From NCBI GenBank assembly GCA_017302455.1, contig JAFLDO010000017.1, positions 1 through 64,000 on the forward strand: a DNA stretch of 64,000 nt. Reading direction: 5' to 3'. The notes beneath the pieces were generated by a model that saw only the letters and a program-made list of their open reading frames with translations, did not search any database and was not told where the DNA came from. How positions within the stretch are numbered: position 1 is the first letter of the stretch; each line of letters begins with the position of its first letter. This stretch comes from Accumulibacter sp. (lineage in GTDB: Bacteria > Pseudomonadota > Gammaproteobacteria > Burkholderiales > Rhodocyclaceae). The translations under genes and the position numbers were made by a program. Shown here one piece after another: positions 27,117-40,219 of the stretch.

Positions 27117-27653
27117 ATGGCCGAACTCGTTACCATCGCGCGCCCCTACGCTGAAGCGGTTTTCCGTACAGCCCTGGAAACCAAGGCGCTGGCGGCTTGG
27201 TCCGAGCGGTTGTCGCTACTTTCTGCCATCGCCGGGGATGACCTGATGCGTTCATGCATCGGTAACCCCGAACTGTCTGCCGCGCAGAAGAGTGCACTCT
27301 TCAAGTCGCTGGTCGGCCGGACGGTGGACGCTGGCGAAGCCAATCTGATCGACGTCCTCGCTGCCAATGAGCGCCTGTCCGCGCTGCCGGAAATCGCCGG
27401 TCTCTTCGAGGCGCTCAGGTCCGCCCAGGAAGGCGTCAAGGAAGCCACGATCTACAGTGCCTTCCCGCTTGACGAGGCACAGCGCAAGGCGCTGGTCGGA
27501 GACCTGGAAGTGCGCTTCAAGACCCGGCTAACTGCCGAAGTGGTCGTCGATCAATCGCTGATCGGCGGCGTCAAGATTGTGGTTGGCGACCAGGTTCTCG
27601 ACACCTCCGTACGCGGAAAACTCGAGAGCCTGAGGTTGGCGCTCAACAACTAG
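27117..27653 (+). CDS. atpH: AtpH, F1Fo ATP synthase subunit delta
   Basis: A 178-residue protein of the OSCP/delta family. It starts [16 protein letters not shown] and ends with the conserved [20 protein letters not shown] segment. It ties the b-subunit stalk to the top of F1. I start at 27117, four bases after atpF stops; the upstream frame lies inside atpF. The downstream atpA start is 10 bases away with AGGAGAAT between. Confidence 0.95.
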   Translation: MAELVTIARPYAEAVFRTALETKALAAWSERLSLLSAIAGDDLMRSCIGNPELSAAQKSALFKSLVGRTVDAGEANLIDVLAANERLSALPEIAGLFEALRSAQEGVKEATIYSAFPLDEAQRKALVGDLEVRFKTRLTAEVVVDQSLIGGVKIVVGDQVLDTSVRGKLESLRLALNN

Positions 27654-27663
27654 GAGAATTTCC

Positions 27664-29202
<1,539 letters not shown>

Positions 29203-29220
29203 TCGATCGAGGAGATTGCC

Positions 29221-31522
<2,302 letters not shown>

Positions 31523-31592
31523 AGCGGCACAGTGACCGTCGTCTTCGCACCGTGCCGGCGCGGAGACGACCCTTAGCAAGGGAAGAACAGCC

Positions 31593-32015
31593 ATGTCCAT
31601 CAGAGTCCATGTTGACGTTGTCAGCGCCGAGGAGTTGATCTTTTCGGGGCAGACCGACTTCGCGGTCTTTCCCGGCGAAGCCGGAGAACTCGGCATTTAC
31701 CCGCGGCACACGCCGCTCTTGACCCGTATCAAGCCAGGGACAATCCGCCTGAAAATTCCTGACCGCGAGGAGTATGAGTTGGTCTACGTCTCGGGTGGGA
31801 TGCTCGAAGTGCAACCGGCGTTGATTACGGTACTCGCCGACACCGCAATCCGTGCCCACGATCTTGACGAGGCCAAGGCGATGGAAGCCAAGCGTCGTGC
31901 CGAAGAAGCTCTGAGAGATCGTTCGTCGGAAGTTGGCTTGGCGACGGCGGAGGCCGAACTGGCACAGGCGGTCGCCCAGCTGCAGGCGATCAAGAAGCTG
32001 CGCAGTCGTCACTGA
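31593..32015 (+). CDS. atpC: AtpC, F1Fo ATP synthase subunit epsilon
   Basis: A 140-residue protein with the N-terminal beta-sandwich ([20 protein letters not shown]) and the C-terminal helical hairpin ([20 protein letters not shown]) that can inhibit ATP hydrolysis. It ends the atp operon; a strong terminator follows 37 bases later. An AAGGGAAG site precedes the ATG. Confidence 0.96.
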   Translation: MSIRVHVDVVSAEELIFSGQTDFAVFPGEAGELGIYPRHTPLLTRIKPGTIRLKIPDREEYELVYVSGGMLEVQPALITVLADTAIRAHDLDEAKAMEAKRRAEEALRDRSSEVGLATAEAELAQAVAQLQAIKKLRSRH

Positions 32016-32051
32016 CCGGTTTGGCAGCGGTCGCCGACCGTGAAGCGAGAC

Positions 32052-32078
32052 AAAGGCAGCCGACAGGCTGCCTTTTTG
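32052..32078 (+). terminator. rho-independent terminator of the atp operon
   Basis: A perfect 10-bp stem, AAAGGCAGCC (32052-32061) with GGCTGCCTTT (32066-32075), a GACA loop, and a T run. It stands 37 bases after atpC and just before the convergent ubiJ gene. Confidence 0.92.
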
Positions 32079-32122
32079 TATTCTGTCGATCCGACGCCAG
32101 CCTACATCAGCGGTTCACGCGC

Positions 32123-32698
32123 CTACCTCAGCAACTCGGCCCGTGCCAGTCTCTTCTCGAGGCGTGAAGTATCGTCCCGCAAGACATCCACTGCGGCACA
32201 GAAGTCCTCCACATCGGGGCGGCAAGCGACCGTTGCTTCCTCCTGTGTGAAGAACTCCGCGGCAGCCAGTGCCAGACCCCTGGCGCTGCCCATAGGCCAG
32301 CCGGCGATGCTGCGGGCGACCTGCAGGACGCGGCGGGCAACGATGTCGCCAAGCAGACGCGACAAGTCGTGTTCGACGTCCCAACGGATGTTGCGAAACA
32401 CGAACCCCAGTGTCTCGGCGAGGTCTGCAGACCCGGCGATCGTTGCCGAAGTGAAAAGCGAAGCTCGGTCAGTGAGAGCACGCACCGGTGCGTCCTCAGG
32501 CAGGCGAACGCATACCGTCGCCGCCGAGCCCGCTTCGACAAGATCGAGGAGCCCGGTATCGGATATCCTGACGACCCAGGCCGCCCTGGCCAACTCCAAC
32601 CGCGCCGTTTGTCCGGCGAAGCCCGCGAGCCGGTCCCGTGCCCAGTCCTCTTCGCTCAATACGTGATTGAGCAGACCGAGCGCGGGTTGCATCAGCAT
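32123..32698 (-). CDS. ubiJ: UbiJ, ubiquinone biosynthesis accessory factor
   Basis: A 191-residue protein with an N-terminal SCP2-like lipid-binding domain (to about residue 110) and a C-terminal helix ending VLRDDTSRLEKRLARAELL, typical of UbiJ/YigP. It acts as a lipid-binding member of the ubiquinone biosynthesis assembly. It is downstream of the Tim44-like gene with a TGATG overlap and near ubiE, the usual ubiE-ubiJ neighbourhood, here interrupted by the Tim44-like gene. It converges on the atp operon. Confidence 0.88.
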   Translation of the reverse strand: MLMQPALGLLNHVLSEEDWARDRLAGFAGQTARLELARAAWVVRISDTGLLDLVEAGSAATVCVRLPEDAPVRALTDRASLFTSATIAGSADLAETLGFVFRNIRWDVEHDLSRLLGDIVARRVLQVARSIAGWPMGSARGLALAAAEFFTQEEATVACRPDVEDFCAAVDVLRDDTSRLEKRLARAELLR

Positions 32699-33609
32699 CA
32701 GAATCCAGACAACTGCTGGATCCCGGCGACCACCCAGCCTTTGCCGCCTTCAACGGGCTTGGAGAGGTTCCAGACCTCGTCGAATGGGGCCGCTGCTGCA
32801 CCTGCCTCCTCCCGAATCATGCCGCTGAAGCGGACACTCGCAATGTGGCGGGTGACCTCCGTCACCACCTCGAGAAGCTGTGCGTTCAATGTCACGACAT
32901 CCGTCTGTTGCGGTGCTTTTGCCCGCTCTTCGAACTGCATTCTGATCTCGGCGAATAGCTCGGGACTGACGAACTCGCGGATGTCGTCAAGATTCCCGGC
33001 ATCGTTGGCGGCCTGCAAACGTATGAAATTGAGTTTCGCGATGCGCAGGAAGCCGTCGCTATCGAAGTCGGCCGGGACGTTTGCTATCGGTGCGCCAGAG
33101 GGCTGGAGTGCCGCCGGACTATCGTCGCCATGAGCAGCCAACCCCGCCGAGGCTGGCCGGGGGTCGAACGGCGGTGGCGCCATGCCCGGCCCTCCTACGC
33201 CAGCATACTGCATCGCTTCCGAAGATGCCGAGGCAGGTGCCGCCTTGCGCCGAAACAGCAGCTTGAATACCACCACCGCGGCGACAACCAGTAGCGCGAT
33301 CATGACAAAGTTGGCCAGGCCCTCACCCATGCCCAAATGCGACAGGAGCGCAGCGATTCCCAGGCCGGCAGCGAGTCCTGCCAGCGGCCCCATCCAGTTC
33401 CGCTTCGGCGCTGCTGCCGCCGCCGCCGGCGAGCCAACGGCAGACGGCGCTGGCGCGGCGCTCTGGGGCGGCGTGGCCGGCCTTTGGGCTACTGCTTCGC
33501 GCTGCATCCCCGACGACTTGCCACCGCCCAATCGCTTGGCGTCAGCGTCGCCAACCGTCAGCCCAAGACCCAGCATGCACATTGCCAGCGTCAGAAAAAA
33601 TTTCTTCAT
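32698..33609 (-). CDS. Tim44-like domain membrane protein
   Basis: A 303-residue protein with a signal or anchor segment (MKKFFLTLAMCMLGLGLTVG), a Pro/Ala-rich linker (about 40-70), one or two membrane segments near 75-92 and 100-118, and a C-terminal Tim44-like domain (about 170-303: FLRIAKLNFIRLQAANDAGN, then VVTLNAQLLEVVTEVTRHIA and VWNLSKPV). The family is widespread in betaproteobacteria, and its function there is unclear. I start at 33609, preceded by AGGAGAACGGAG; the longer frame is unlikely. Its end overlaps ubiJ (TGATG). Confidence 0.85.
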   Translation of the reverse strand: MKKFFLTLAMCMLGLGLTVGDADAKRLGGGKSSGMQREAVAQRPATPPQSAAPAPSAVGSPAAAAAAPKRNWMGPLAGLAAGLGIAALLSHLGMGEGLANFVMIALLVVAAVVVFKLLFRRKAAPASASSEAMQYAGVGGPGMAPPPFDPRPASAGLAAHGDDSPAALQPSGAPIANVPADFDSDGFLRIAKLNFIRLQAANDAGNLDDIREFVSPELFAEIRMQFEERAKAPQQTDVVTLNAQLLEVVTEVTRHIASVRFSGMIREEAGAAAAPFDEVWNLSKPVEGGKGWVVAGIQQLSGF

Positions 33610-33625
33610 GGACTCCGTTCTCCTG

Positions 33626-34366
33626 TCAAAACTTGAAACCCTGGTGAAGGGCGACGACGCCCAGCGCGAGATTGTCGTATTCGACTCGCTCAAATCCGGC
33701 TTGTTCCATCAGCAACCTGAGGCCATCCTGATCCGGATGAACGCGGATCGATTCAGCCAGATAACGATAACTGGCCTCGTCGTGGGTGATGAGCTGCCCG
33801 ATGCGCGGGATTATCTTGAAAGAATAGAAGTCGTAGGCCGGAGCCAGGGGCTTCCAGACTTGCGAGAACTCCAGCACCAGCAGGCGACCTCCCGGTCGCA
33901 GGACACGCCGCATTTCGACCAGCGCCAGTTCCTTGTGGGTCATATTGCGCAGCCCGAAGGCGACGGTCACGCAGTCGAAGTAGTCGTCGGGGAACGGGAG
34001 CTTCTCCGCATCGCATTGTGCCACGGGGACTATGAAGCCCTCATCGCCGAGTCGGTCTCGTCCGCGAGTGAGCATTGACCTGTTGATGTCGGTCAGCCAC
34101 ACCTGGCCGTCCTGGCCAAGCTTCCGAGCGAAAGCGAGCGCGAGGTCACCGGTGCCACCTGCGACATCGAGGACGCGCCAGCCGGGACGAACACCGCTCT
34201 TGGCGATCGTAAAGGCCTTCCATAGGCGGTGAAGGCCACCCGACATGACGTCGTTCATCAAGTCATAGCGTTGCGCGACGGAATCGAACACGTCCGCCAC
34301 CCGCTGTGACTTCTCGTCCTCCGCGACTTCCTGAAAGCCGAAATGAGTGGTGTTTCTGTTGTTCAT
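33626..34366 (-). CDS. ubiE: UbiE, ubiquinone/menaquinone C-methyltransferase
   Basis: A 246-residue SAM methyltransferase. The SAM-binding motif is [20 protein letters not shown], with family signatures [20 protein letters not shown] near residue 23 and [20 protein letters not shown] near 135. It methylates C-2 of the demethoxy-ubiquinol ring. It lies just upstream of the Tim44-like gene and ubiJ on the minus strand (16-bp gap), so the three are probably co-transcribed. Confidence 0.95.
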   Translation of the reverse strand: MNNRNTTHFGFQEVAEDEKSQRVADVFDSVAQRYDLMNDVMSGGLHRLWKAFTIAKSGVRPGWRVLDVAGGTGDLALAFARKLGQDGQVWLTDINRSMLTRGRDRLGDEGFIVPVAQCDAEKLPFPDDYFDCVTVAFGLRNMTHKELALVEMRRVLRPGGRLLVLEFSQVWKPLAPAYDFYSFKIIPRIGQLITHDEASYRYLAESIRVHPDQDGLRLLMEQAGFERVEYDNLALGVVALHQGFKF

Positions 34367-34399
34367 GGATCAATCAGCGTGGGGATCGAGCGGCGAGAA

Positions 34400-34831
34400 T
34401 CAACGCGTTCCGCAGCCGCCGTGGGTCTTTGACGGCACGGCCTGACTGGCTGACGGGTCACGGCTTGCCCCCTCTTTCTCAAGCCTGTCGACGTAGGCCT
34501 GCCACAACTCCTCACAGTGGGCGCCCAGATTGTAGAGCAGATCCCAGGAGTATAGCCCGCTGTCGTGACCGTCCGAGAACACTGGCCGGATGGCGTAATT
34601 ACCTACGGGCTCGATGCGATCGATGCCAACGTCACGCTTGCCGACCTGCAGCGTTTCCTGTCCGGGCCCATGGCCGCGCGCTTCAGCCGACGGTGTAAAG
34701 ACGCGCAGAAACTCGTAGGTCAGTTCAAAACGCTCGCCGCCCTCGAAACACAGTTCGAGAATGCGAGACTTCTGATGGAGCTTGATCTCCGTCGGGGTCT
34801 TCGTGTTTTCGTCCAAGCCAGCCATCGGCAT
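34400..34831 (-). CDS. DUF971 family protein
   Basis: A 143-residue protein with the DUF971 domain: PTEIKLHQKSRILELCFEGG at about 13-32, the VGKRDVGIDRIEPVGNYAIR block near 68, and FSDGHDSGLYSWDLLYNLG near 90. This is the small beta domain also found in gamma-butyrobetaine hydroxylase N-termini and next to Fe-S assembly factors. Its role is unknown; its position just upstream of ubiE on the same strand is common. The C-terminal tail (after residue 118) is not conserved-looking. Confidence 0.88.
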   Translation of the reverse strand: MPMAGLDENTKTPTEIKLHQKSRILELCFEGGERFELTYEFLRVFTPSAEARGHGPGQETLQVGKRDVGIDRIEPVGNYAIRPVFSDGHDSGLYSWDLLYNLGAHCEELWQAYVDRLEKEGASRDPSASQAVPSKTHGGCGTR

Positions 34832-35059
34832 CTCAGGGGGATGTTCGGCCGAACATCATAGCGCAAAATCCCTCTCGCCAGTCGCCTTGGTCAAGGTGGA
34901 ACGCTGAGCAGGGCTGGGCGCCTGCAGGCAATGGGTGCGGAAATCGGCGGTCGGTTCCGGCCGTGTCGGATCTTCGGGACGACGGCATCGGCCGTGGCCT
35001 GCCGACGGGCAACCCTGTCGGCTTCGTCGTCGCTCTCCGCTGGCTGCGCCAGCCTTCGC

Positions 35060-36259
35060 CTATGGCTTGCGGTTGTTCGCCTTCTGTTCTTCCGGCATCG
35101 TGTAACCATTGAGTTCCATGAAGCCGACGCCGGTATGCGAACCACTCAGCTTCACCGCGCCTTCCCAGTAGACGTTCAGGGTCGTTGTCCGCGCGTCGAA
35201 CTGGCTCCAGCGGATCACCGGGTCGACCTTGAGCTTCAGCCCACGGGACGGTACCGAGATCGTCCAGAGGATCGGATAAACCACCCCCGAGGACGGGCTC
35301 TTCCAGGTGCCACGCGACGTCGCTTCAAAGTCGGCGGCACCGAGAGCGCTCACCGCGCCATCCTTGACGTAGGTTCCCATCCGTAATACGGAGGCCCCAC
35401 TGCGGCGTTCGAAGATCTCGAAGATCATCAGCTCGGCACCGTCCGTCAGTTGCAGCGCAAACCAGTTCCAGCGCAGCTCCGCCGCTTCGAAGTCGCCCCA
35501 TTGATGATCGAACCACACCTCGCCGCGCACTGCTTTGGCTGTGCCGGCGATCGTCAGGGTGCCCTGAGCGCTCATCCGCGGACGCGATGTGTAATAGCTC
35601 GTGCCCGACGCTCCGAGATCGAGCAAGCCGGCAACCGGAGTTCCCGGGGCCTGGTGCAGCACCGGCGGTCGGTTGTCGCTCATTTGCAGATCGAGCGAAA
35701 AATCCTTGCCCGCCATCCTGGCTTTGTGCTGGGCGCCAACTCCCTGCAGCCGCCAGTCGCCAAAGCTGAAGTCAAAGCCGTCCCGGCGTCCATCCGATGG
35801 GTTGCCGGCGGTGCGCGCCTGTTCTGTGTACAGCTTCTCGTTCTGATGGTCGAGCAGCGAGCCGTGAAATGCCGCATGGGTAAAGCTGCCCTTGCGCATG
35901 AAGGAGGCAAGGTGAAAGGAATAGTGCTCGCCGGATTCGGTCTGCAGATGGCCGCTGTAATACCACCACTCGGTAAGGTTTTCGTGCGTGGCATCGTCTG
36001 CCGGCAGCTTGACGGGTGGCATCTTGTCGGGCCTGGCGGCTGACGGCGCCGAGCGCTCGGCCGCCGGGCCGCCAGGTAGTGGTGCTACCGACGCTTTGTC
36101 GGAGCGGACGAACAGCACCCAGCCGACCACCAGAAGGACGAGCAGCCAACCCGCGAGGATGAGCCAGCGATAGCGTCGGAACCAGCGGGGCGAACCCGGG
36201 CGTGCCGGGCCAGAGCCGGCGCGTCGCACTCTGTTGGAACTGCCTCTTCCTCGATCCAT
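35060..36259 (-). CDS. membrane-anchored CrtC/AttH lipocalin-like protein
   Basis: A 399-residue protein with a basic N-terminus, one membrane helix (LILAGWLLVLLVVGWVLFV, about residues 34-52) and a large periplasmic domain. The motifs NLTEWWYYSGHLQTE, WFDHQWGDFEAAELRWNWFA and GVGFMELNGY are those of the AttH/CrtC-like lipocalin superfamily, which includes carotenoid 1,2-hydratase. No carotenoid genes are near, so enzymatic identity is unlikely; a lipid-binding or export-linked role is inference. I start at 36259 with GGGAG upstream; an ATG five codons earlier is possible. Confidence 0.8.
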   Translation of the reverse strand: MDRGRGSSNRVRRAGSGPARPGSPRWFRRYRWLILAGWLLVLLVVGWVLFVRSDKASVAPLPGGPAAERSAPSAARPDKMPPVKLPADDATHENLTEWWYYSGHLQTESGEHYSFHLASFMRKGSFTHAAFHGSLLDHQNEKLYTEQARTAGNPSDGRRDGFDFSFGDWRLQGVGAQHKARMAGKDFSLDLQMSDNRPPVLHQAPGTPVAGLLDLGASGTSYYTSRPRMSAQGTLTIAGTAKAVRGEVWFDHQWGDFEAAELRWNWFALQLTDGAELMIFEIFERRSGASVLRMGTYVKDGAVSALGAADFEATSRGTWKSPSSGVVYPILWTISVPSRGLKLKVDPVIRWSQFDARTTTLNVYWEGAVKLSGSHTGVGFMELNGYTMPEEQKANNRKP

Positions 36260-36320
36260 TTGCAGCGCTCCCATTTCTACGCTAGTGGCGCCTCGGAATC
36301 CTCGGCGTCAGCATCGCGCG

Positions 36321-37277
36321 TCAAGCCACCATCACCGCGCCAAGCCACGCCAGGGTGGCATCTTCCGCCTGCGATCGCCAGAGGCGTGACGAGAACGTAT
36401 GATCGGCGTCAGCGATGTCGACCCGCCGTGTCTTTGCCGCCTCGATCAGGCCCGCCCAGGCGGAATTGGCACTGACGAACTCGAGAAACTCTTTCGCCGT
36501 GTAGTCCTGCCCACTCAGGATGAGCAGTACAGACCCCGGAAATCGCCGCCAGCCATCGGCCATGCGATCCTGGAACGAACGCGACCCCGAGTTGGCCGGC
36601 GGACCTCGGCGTGCGGTCAGCGCTGTCTTTACCAAGGTGCGCGCGGAGTTCAGTATGGCCATCCTGCCCCGCAGCAGCTTCCACCAGAACTCACGTTCCA
36701 TGAGGCGCTGACCATAGTAGTGCTTGATGTGTGTCTGCGCCAGGCTCGTCTCCGAGCGAACCCACGGGTTGAGAACGACCAGGCCGGCGACCCTTCCGTC
36801 TCCTCGCGCCTCGACGTACAACAAGGCCGCCGATGCCGCGTCGCACAACCCCCAGAGGACGACACGCTGCACCGCTGGACAGGCACGCTGAAAGGCGTCT
36901 ATGGCTGCGCCAATGTCGGTCGCGACCTCCTCGAAGCCGCGCATCGCGCCACTCGCGTCACCCATGCCGCGATAGTCGAAACGCATCACCGGGTGACCTT
37001 CGGCCGCCAGGCGGCGCGAGAGCAGCAGGAATTGCCGGTGGCTGCCGACCCGGTACTGCGGGCCACCGACAACGATCAGCACACCGCAGGAAGCTCGGCG
37101 GTCATCGTCGCTGGCCTGGGCGAACGCGCCCGGGTCAATGGCCGATGCCGCCGGAGCAGCCTGCGCGCCAACCCGGGCCGGACGCAGCGCCGCATGCAAT
37201 CGGCCCGGCCAGGCGACGATTGCCGGCAACAGCTCGTCGGCGCAGGGAAACAGCAGGGCTTCTTCAACGACATTCAT
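36321..37277 (-). CDS. exosortase A system-associated hydrolase 1 (alpha/beta fold)
   Basis: A 318-residue alpha/beta hydrolase. It has GVLIVVGGPQYRVGSHRQFL near residue 66, PVMRFDYRGMGDASG, the nucleophile-elbow region VVLWGLCDAASAALLYVE (a Cys in the elbow, GLCDA), and a late DADHTFSSR with the His. It matches the hydrolases placed beside EpsH/XrtA exosortase loci, together with a second hydrolase and a carrier protein as here. The substrate is unknown, probably an acyl group in exopolysaccharide modification. The start overlaps hydrolase 2 (ATGA). Confidence 0.85.
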   Translation of the reverse strand: MNVVEEALLFPCADELLPAIVAWPGRLHAALRPARVGAQAAPAASAIDPGAFAQASDDDRRASCGVLIVVGGPQYRVGSHRQFLLLSRRLAAEGHPVMRFDYRGMGDASGAMRGFEEVATDIGAAIDAFQRACPAVQRVVLWGLCDAASAALLYVEARGDGRVAGLVVLNPWVRSETSLAQTHIKHYYGQRLMEREFWWKLLRGRMAILNSARTLVKTALTARRGPPANSGSRSFQDRMADGWRRFPGSVLLILSGQDYTAKEFLEFVSANSAWAGLIEAAKTRRVDIADADHTFSSRLWRSQAEDATLAWLGAVMVA

Positions 37278-38098
37278 GTTGAATCGGCTCCCGCGATGGC
37301 CAGCATACTCGCTTCGATCAGCGCCGGACACTCGCTGATCTCGGCGGTCTGCCAGAACGCCGGGCCATTTACCGAAGCCCCGCGAGCGCTCTGGCCGGCG
37401 GCCTGCCATTGGGTTAGACGGGCGGCCGCTGCCGGTGACAGGCTGCCGTCGGTCTTGCTGGAGATTTCGATCCATTCGACACGGCCGCTGCGGTGGGGGA
37501 GCAGCAGTTCAGCCTTCTCCAGCCCGCTGGCGAGCGCAGGCGACAACAGATAGCCGGCGATCTCCACCGAGTCACCCTGACGCAGTTCGTTCCGTAAGCG
37601 CTCCATCACGCCCTTGCTATCGCTGCCAAGCATCTCCGCGGCCAGTCGCAGACGCAGAAACTGTTGCAGAAACTGTTTGCCGGAAAGCACCGGCTGCCAG
37701 AACAACAGGTTGACGGGGCGCTTCATCCGGTTCGCCGCTTCGTTTGCCAGCAGACAGCCGGTACGCTGTCCCCACAGCCACAGGGGCGTGCCTGGCCTGC
37801 GGCGTACCAGCCAGTCGCATGCAAACTCGATGTCGGCGAGCCACGCCTCCCAGGTGGCATCGCCGAAGTCGCCTGAGCTGTCACCACAACCAAGCAGATC
37901 GATCTGCAGCACGGCGAAGTCGGCGGCGGCCATCGCTCTCGCCTGTAAAGCTGCCATGCGCCTCGACTTGTTCAGTTCTTCGGCAAAAGGATGGACGTAC
38001 ACCACCGCGCCACGCAGTCTTGAAGGCTCGTCCGGGCCGTGCAGCAGGACAAAGCGTTGGCCCGGAGACGCCGAAAGGAAGAAGGCTTCCAGCGCCAT
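37274..38098 (-). CDS. exosortase A system-associated hydrolase 2 (alpha/beta fold)
   Basis: A 274-residue protein starting MALEAFFLSASPGQRFVLLH, with VVYVHPFAEELNKSRRM, QIDLLGCGDSSGDFGDATWE and LWLWGQRTGCLLANEA, where the usual nucleophile motif reads GQRTG with no Ser. This pattern is typical for the second exosortase-associated hydrolase and suggests altered or lost hydrolase chemistry. It lies between the carrier protein (13-bp gap) and hydrolase 1 (overlap) in one minus-strand operon. No exosortase or glycosyltransferase gene is in the window. Confidence 0.85.
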   Translation of the reverse strand: MALEAFFLSASPGQRFVLLHGPDEPSRLRGAVVYVHPFAEELNKSRRMAALQARAMAAADFAVLQIDLLGCGDSSGDFGDATWEAWLADIEFACDWLVRRRPGTPLWLWGQRTGCLLANEAANRMKRPVNLLFWQPVLSGKQFLQQFLRLRLAAEMLGSDSKGVMERLRNELRQGDSVEIAGYLLSPALASGLEKAELLLPHRSGRVEWIEISSKTDGSLSPAAAARLTQWQAAGQSARGASVNGPAFWQTAEISECPALIEASMLAIAGADST

Positions 38099-38111
38099 GA
38101 CTAGACGTTCT

Positions 38112-38363
38112 TCACCCCACCAGTTTGCCTTCGACGAAGGCAACCAGCGTCGCCAGCGTGGCAAAGACGCTGCCATCGATCTCGTCGTCGTCGACGGCAA
38201 ATCCGAAGCGCTCTTCGAGCGTGGTGATCAAGGCGACTACCGCCATCGAATCCAGTTCGGGAATGGCACCGAGCAATGGCGTGTCGAGAGCAAACCCCCT
38301 TGCCCGGCCCTTGAGGCTCAAGACCTCGTCAAGGACCGATACCACTTCGTCTCTGATATCCAT
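38112..38363 (-). CDS. acyl carrier protein, exosortase-associated type
   Basis: An 83-residue carrier protein. The phosphopantetheine serine is Ser39 in AIPELDSMAVVALITTLEER, within the standard four-helix layout. AGGAG stands six bases before the ATG. It leads the operon with hydrolases 2 and 1. This trio usually accompanies an acyl-CoA ligase in exosortase A gene clusters; no ligase is adjacent here. It is distinct from the dlt-like carrier at 4972-5226. Confidence 0.88.
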   Translation of the reverse strand: MDIRDEVVSVLDEVLSLKGRARGFALDTPLLGAIPELDSMAVVALITTLEERFGFAVDDDEIDGSVFATLATLVAFVEGKLVG

Positions 38364-38636
38364 GCAGTCTCCTGTAGCCGGAACGTTTCCGGATTGCACC
38401 TGCCCGGCAAGCCGGGTCGCTAGAGGCGCGATTATACCGAGTCGCAGCAGCCCGTTCCGTGCGATCGATCACGGCGTCAGGCCCGCGAGCCGACGCTCAA
38501 GCGGCACCCTCCCTTGACCACACCGCCTGCATCTTGCCCCGTGCGAGGGGGGATGAGAGACTGTGGCTATTGCCAGCCGAGCAGCGTCTGCGCCCGTCGG
38601 TCGCACGTCCGGACGGCGACGCCCATGGAGTGACCA

Positions 38637-39146
38637 ATGACCCAAGCAGTCCCGTGCTCGCCGATCGACTCACCGGTCTTCGAAAGCAGAATCATAGCGC
38701 CCGAAAAACTCGCCGAATGCGTGCTCGCTTTACCTCGCCCGCTGGTGTTTACCAACGGCTGCTTCGACATCCTGCATCGCGGTCATGTCACCCTTCTCGC
38801 TCAGGCACGGGCGCTCGGCGCCGCTCTGGTGGTTGCCCTCAACTCGGACGAGTCGGTCAAACGGCTGGGAAAAGGCGACGATCGCCCGGTAAATCCGCTA
38901 ACCGATCGATTGGCGCTCATCGCCGCCCTGCACTCGGTGTCGCTGGTGACCTGGTTCGACGAGGATACGCCGCTGCAACGGATTCTCGACTGCCGGCCCG
39001 ACATCCTCGTCAAGGGTGGCGATTGGCCGGTGGAGCGCATTGTCGGGAACCGCGAAGTGTGCGGCTGGGGTGGCTGTGTGCGCTCGCTGCCGTTCATTCA
39101 CCAGACGTCGACTACCGCTCTGCTCGACAAGATCCGGCGGCTGTGA
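38637..39146 (+). CDS. rfaE2: D-glycero-beta-D-manno-heptose 1-phosphate adenylyltransferase
   Basis: A 169-residue nucleotidyltransferase with the HxGH-type site FTNGCFDILHRGHVTLL (about residues 38-54), ALNSDESVKRLGKGDDRPVN and ILVKGGDWPVERIVG. It makes ADP-heptose for lipopolysaccharide core. It is the stand-alone form of the C-terminal half of HldE; the kinase half is not in the window. A 20-residue N-terminal extension precedes the domain. It is a single gene divergent from the exosortase-associated operon. Confidence 0.93.
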   Translation: MTQAVPCSPIDSPVFESRIIAPEKLAECVLALPRPLVFTNGCFDILHRGHVTLLAQARALGAALVVALNSDESVKRLGKGDDRPVNPLTDRLALIAALHSVSLVTWFDEDTPLQRILDCRPDILVKGGDWPVERIVGNREVCGWGGCVRSLPFIHQTSTTALLDKIRRL

Positions 39147-39228
39147 CAGCGTGCGACGGCACCAGGGCAGCCATCGGCAGTTGGCGATCCCGGATGCAGT
39201 TCCCTGCCGGAAAAGACTCCCGCAGACC

Positions 39229-40077
39229 TCAAGTGCCGAGAGCGCTCTTCAGTGAGGCAACGTCTTCGGCCGACTCGACGAGCAAGGCGCCGAGGGCGGC
39301 GGCATCATAAAGATGCGCCAGGGCATCGGCGTCGACCGGCGCGGAGAACTGCAAGTCCCGCCATCCGTGCTCGACGTTGGCCAGCCTGTTGGCGACGAAA
39401 AGGACGTCCGCCAGCGTACCGATGGTGGTCAGCGTTCGCTCCTGTTCGTGTTCCTGGACGACGATCAGCAAGTCCTCGGGCAGGCCCATCGCCGCCAGCA
39501 AGGCGTGCCCGATGTTGTCGTGCCATTGCACCAGCAGCTGATGCAACTCGGCCGGGTCGGCGATCAGCTCCGGAAAATTCGCCGCCCGCGACAGCAGATA
39601 GAATACGCCGATGTCGTGAATCAGGCCGGCGAACATGGCCTCGTCGGGATTGATCTGAGGCACGCGCCGAGCAAGTACCCGGCAGAGAGCCGCGACGTGC
39701 ATGGTGTGTTCCCACAGGCGACGCGAGAGTGCCTGAAACGGCGCCATCTTCTTTGAGTTGAGCAACTGCTCCATCGCCACGGCGAACGCGACACTGCGCA
39801 CCGCTTCCATGCCGACCCGGGCGATCGCGCTGTTGACGTCGGCGATGGTCCGACCGGAGCGATTCATGGCCGCCGAGTTGGCGAGACGGATGATCTTGGT
39901 ACTCATCAAGGGCTCGGCACCAACCAGCTTGCCCAGTTGATCGATACTCAGACTTGGGTTCTTGAGCGCCGTCCGCACCTGGAAGGTGATATCGAGAAAG
40001 GTGGGAAAACAGACGACCTCGCCGGAAAGGTCGCGAGCGATGTCTTCGAGAAGCTGGAAGCTGAATTCGTTGGCCAT
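39229..40077 (-). CDS. HDOD domain signalling protein
   Basis: A 282-residue protein occupied by an HDOD domain: VVCFPTFLDITFQVRTALKN, then LGKLVGAEPLMSTKIIRLAN, WEHTMHVAALCRVLARRVPQ and MFAGLIHDIGVFYLLSRAAN, with a partial HD signature. HDOD proteins act in signalling and stress regulation, often without known catalysis. I prefer the ATG at 40077; a GTG five codons earlier is possible. It is convergent with rfaE2. Confidence 0.88.
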   Translation of the reverse strand: MANEFSFQLLEDIARDLSGEVVCFPTFLDITFQVRTALKNPSLSIDQLGKLVGAEPLMSTKIIRLANSAAMNRSGRTIADVNSAIARVGMEAVRSVAFAVAMEQLLNSKKMAPFQALSRRLWEHTMHVAALCRVLARRVPQINPDEAMFAGLIHDIGVFYLLSRAANFPELIADPAELHQLLVQWHDNIGHALLAAMGLPEDLLIVVQEHEQERTLTTIGTLADVLFVANRLANVEHGWRDLQFSAPVDADALAHLYDAAALGALLVESAEDVASLKSALGT

Positions 40078-40219
40078 TCTATCGTGTCCCACAGCGCTGC
40101 GCGCTGGCGGTCGGTCGGGCGCGTCGCCGCTTGGTCGCGGTCAGAGCCGCAGGGGAAATCGGCATCATCCGGCAGCGAGCCGAATTCTGCCTGAAAACGC
40201 TGGCCAGCGGGTGGCCAAG

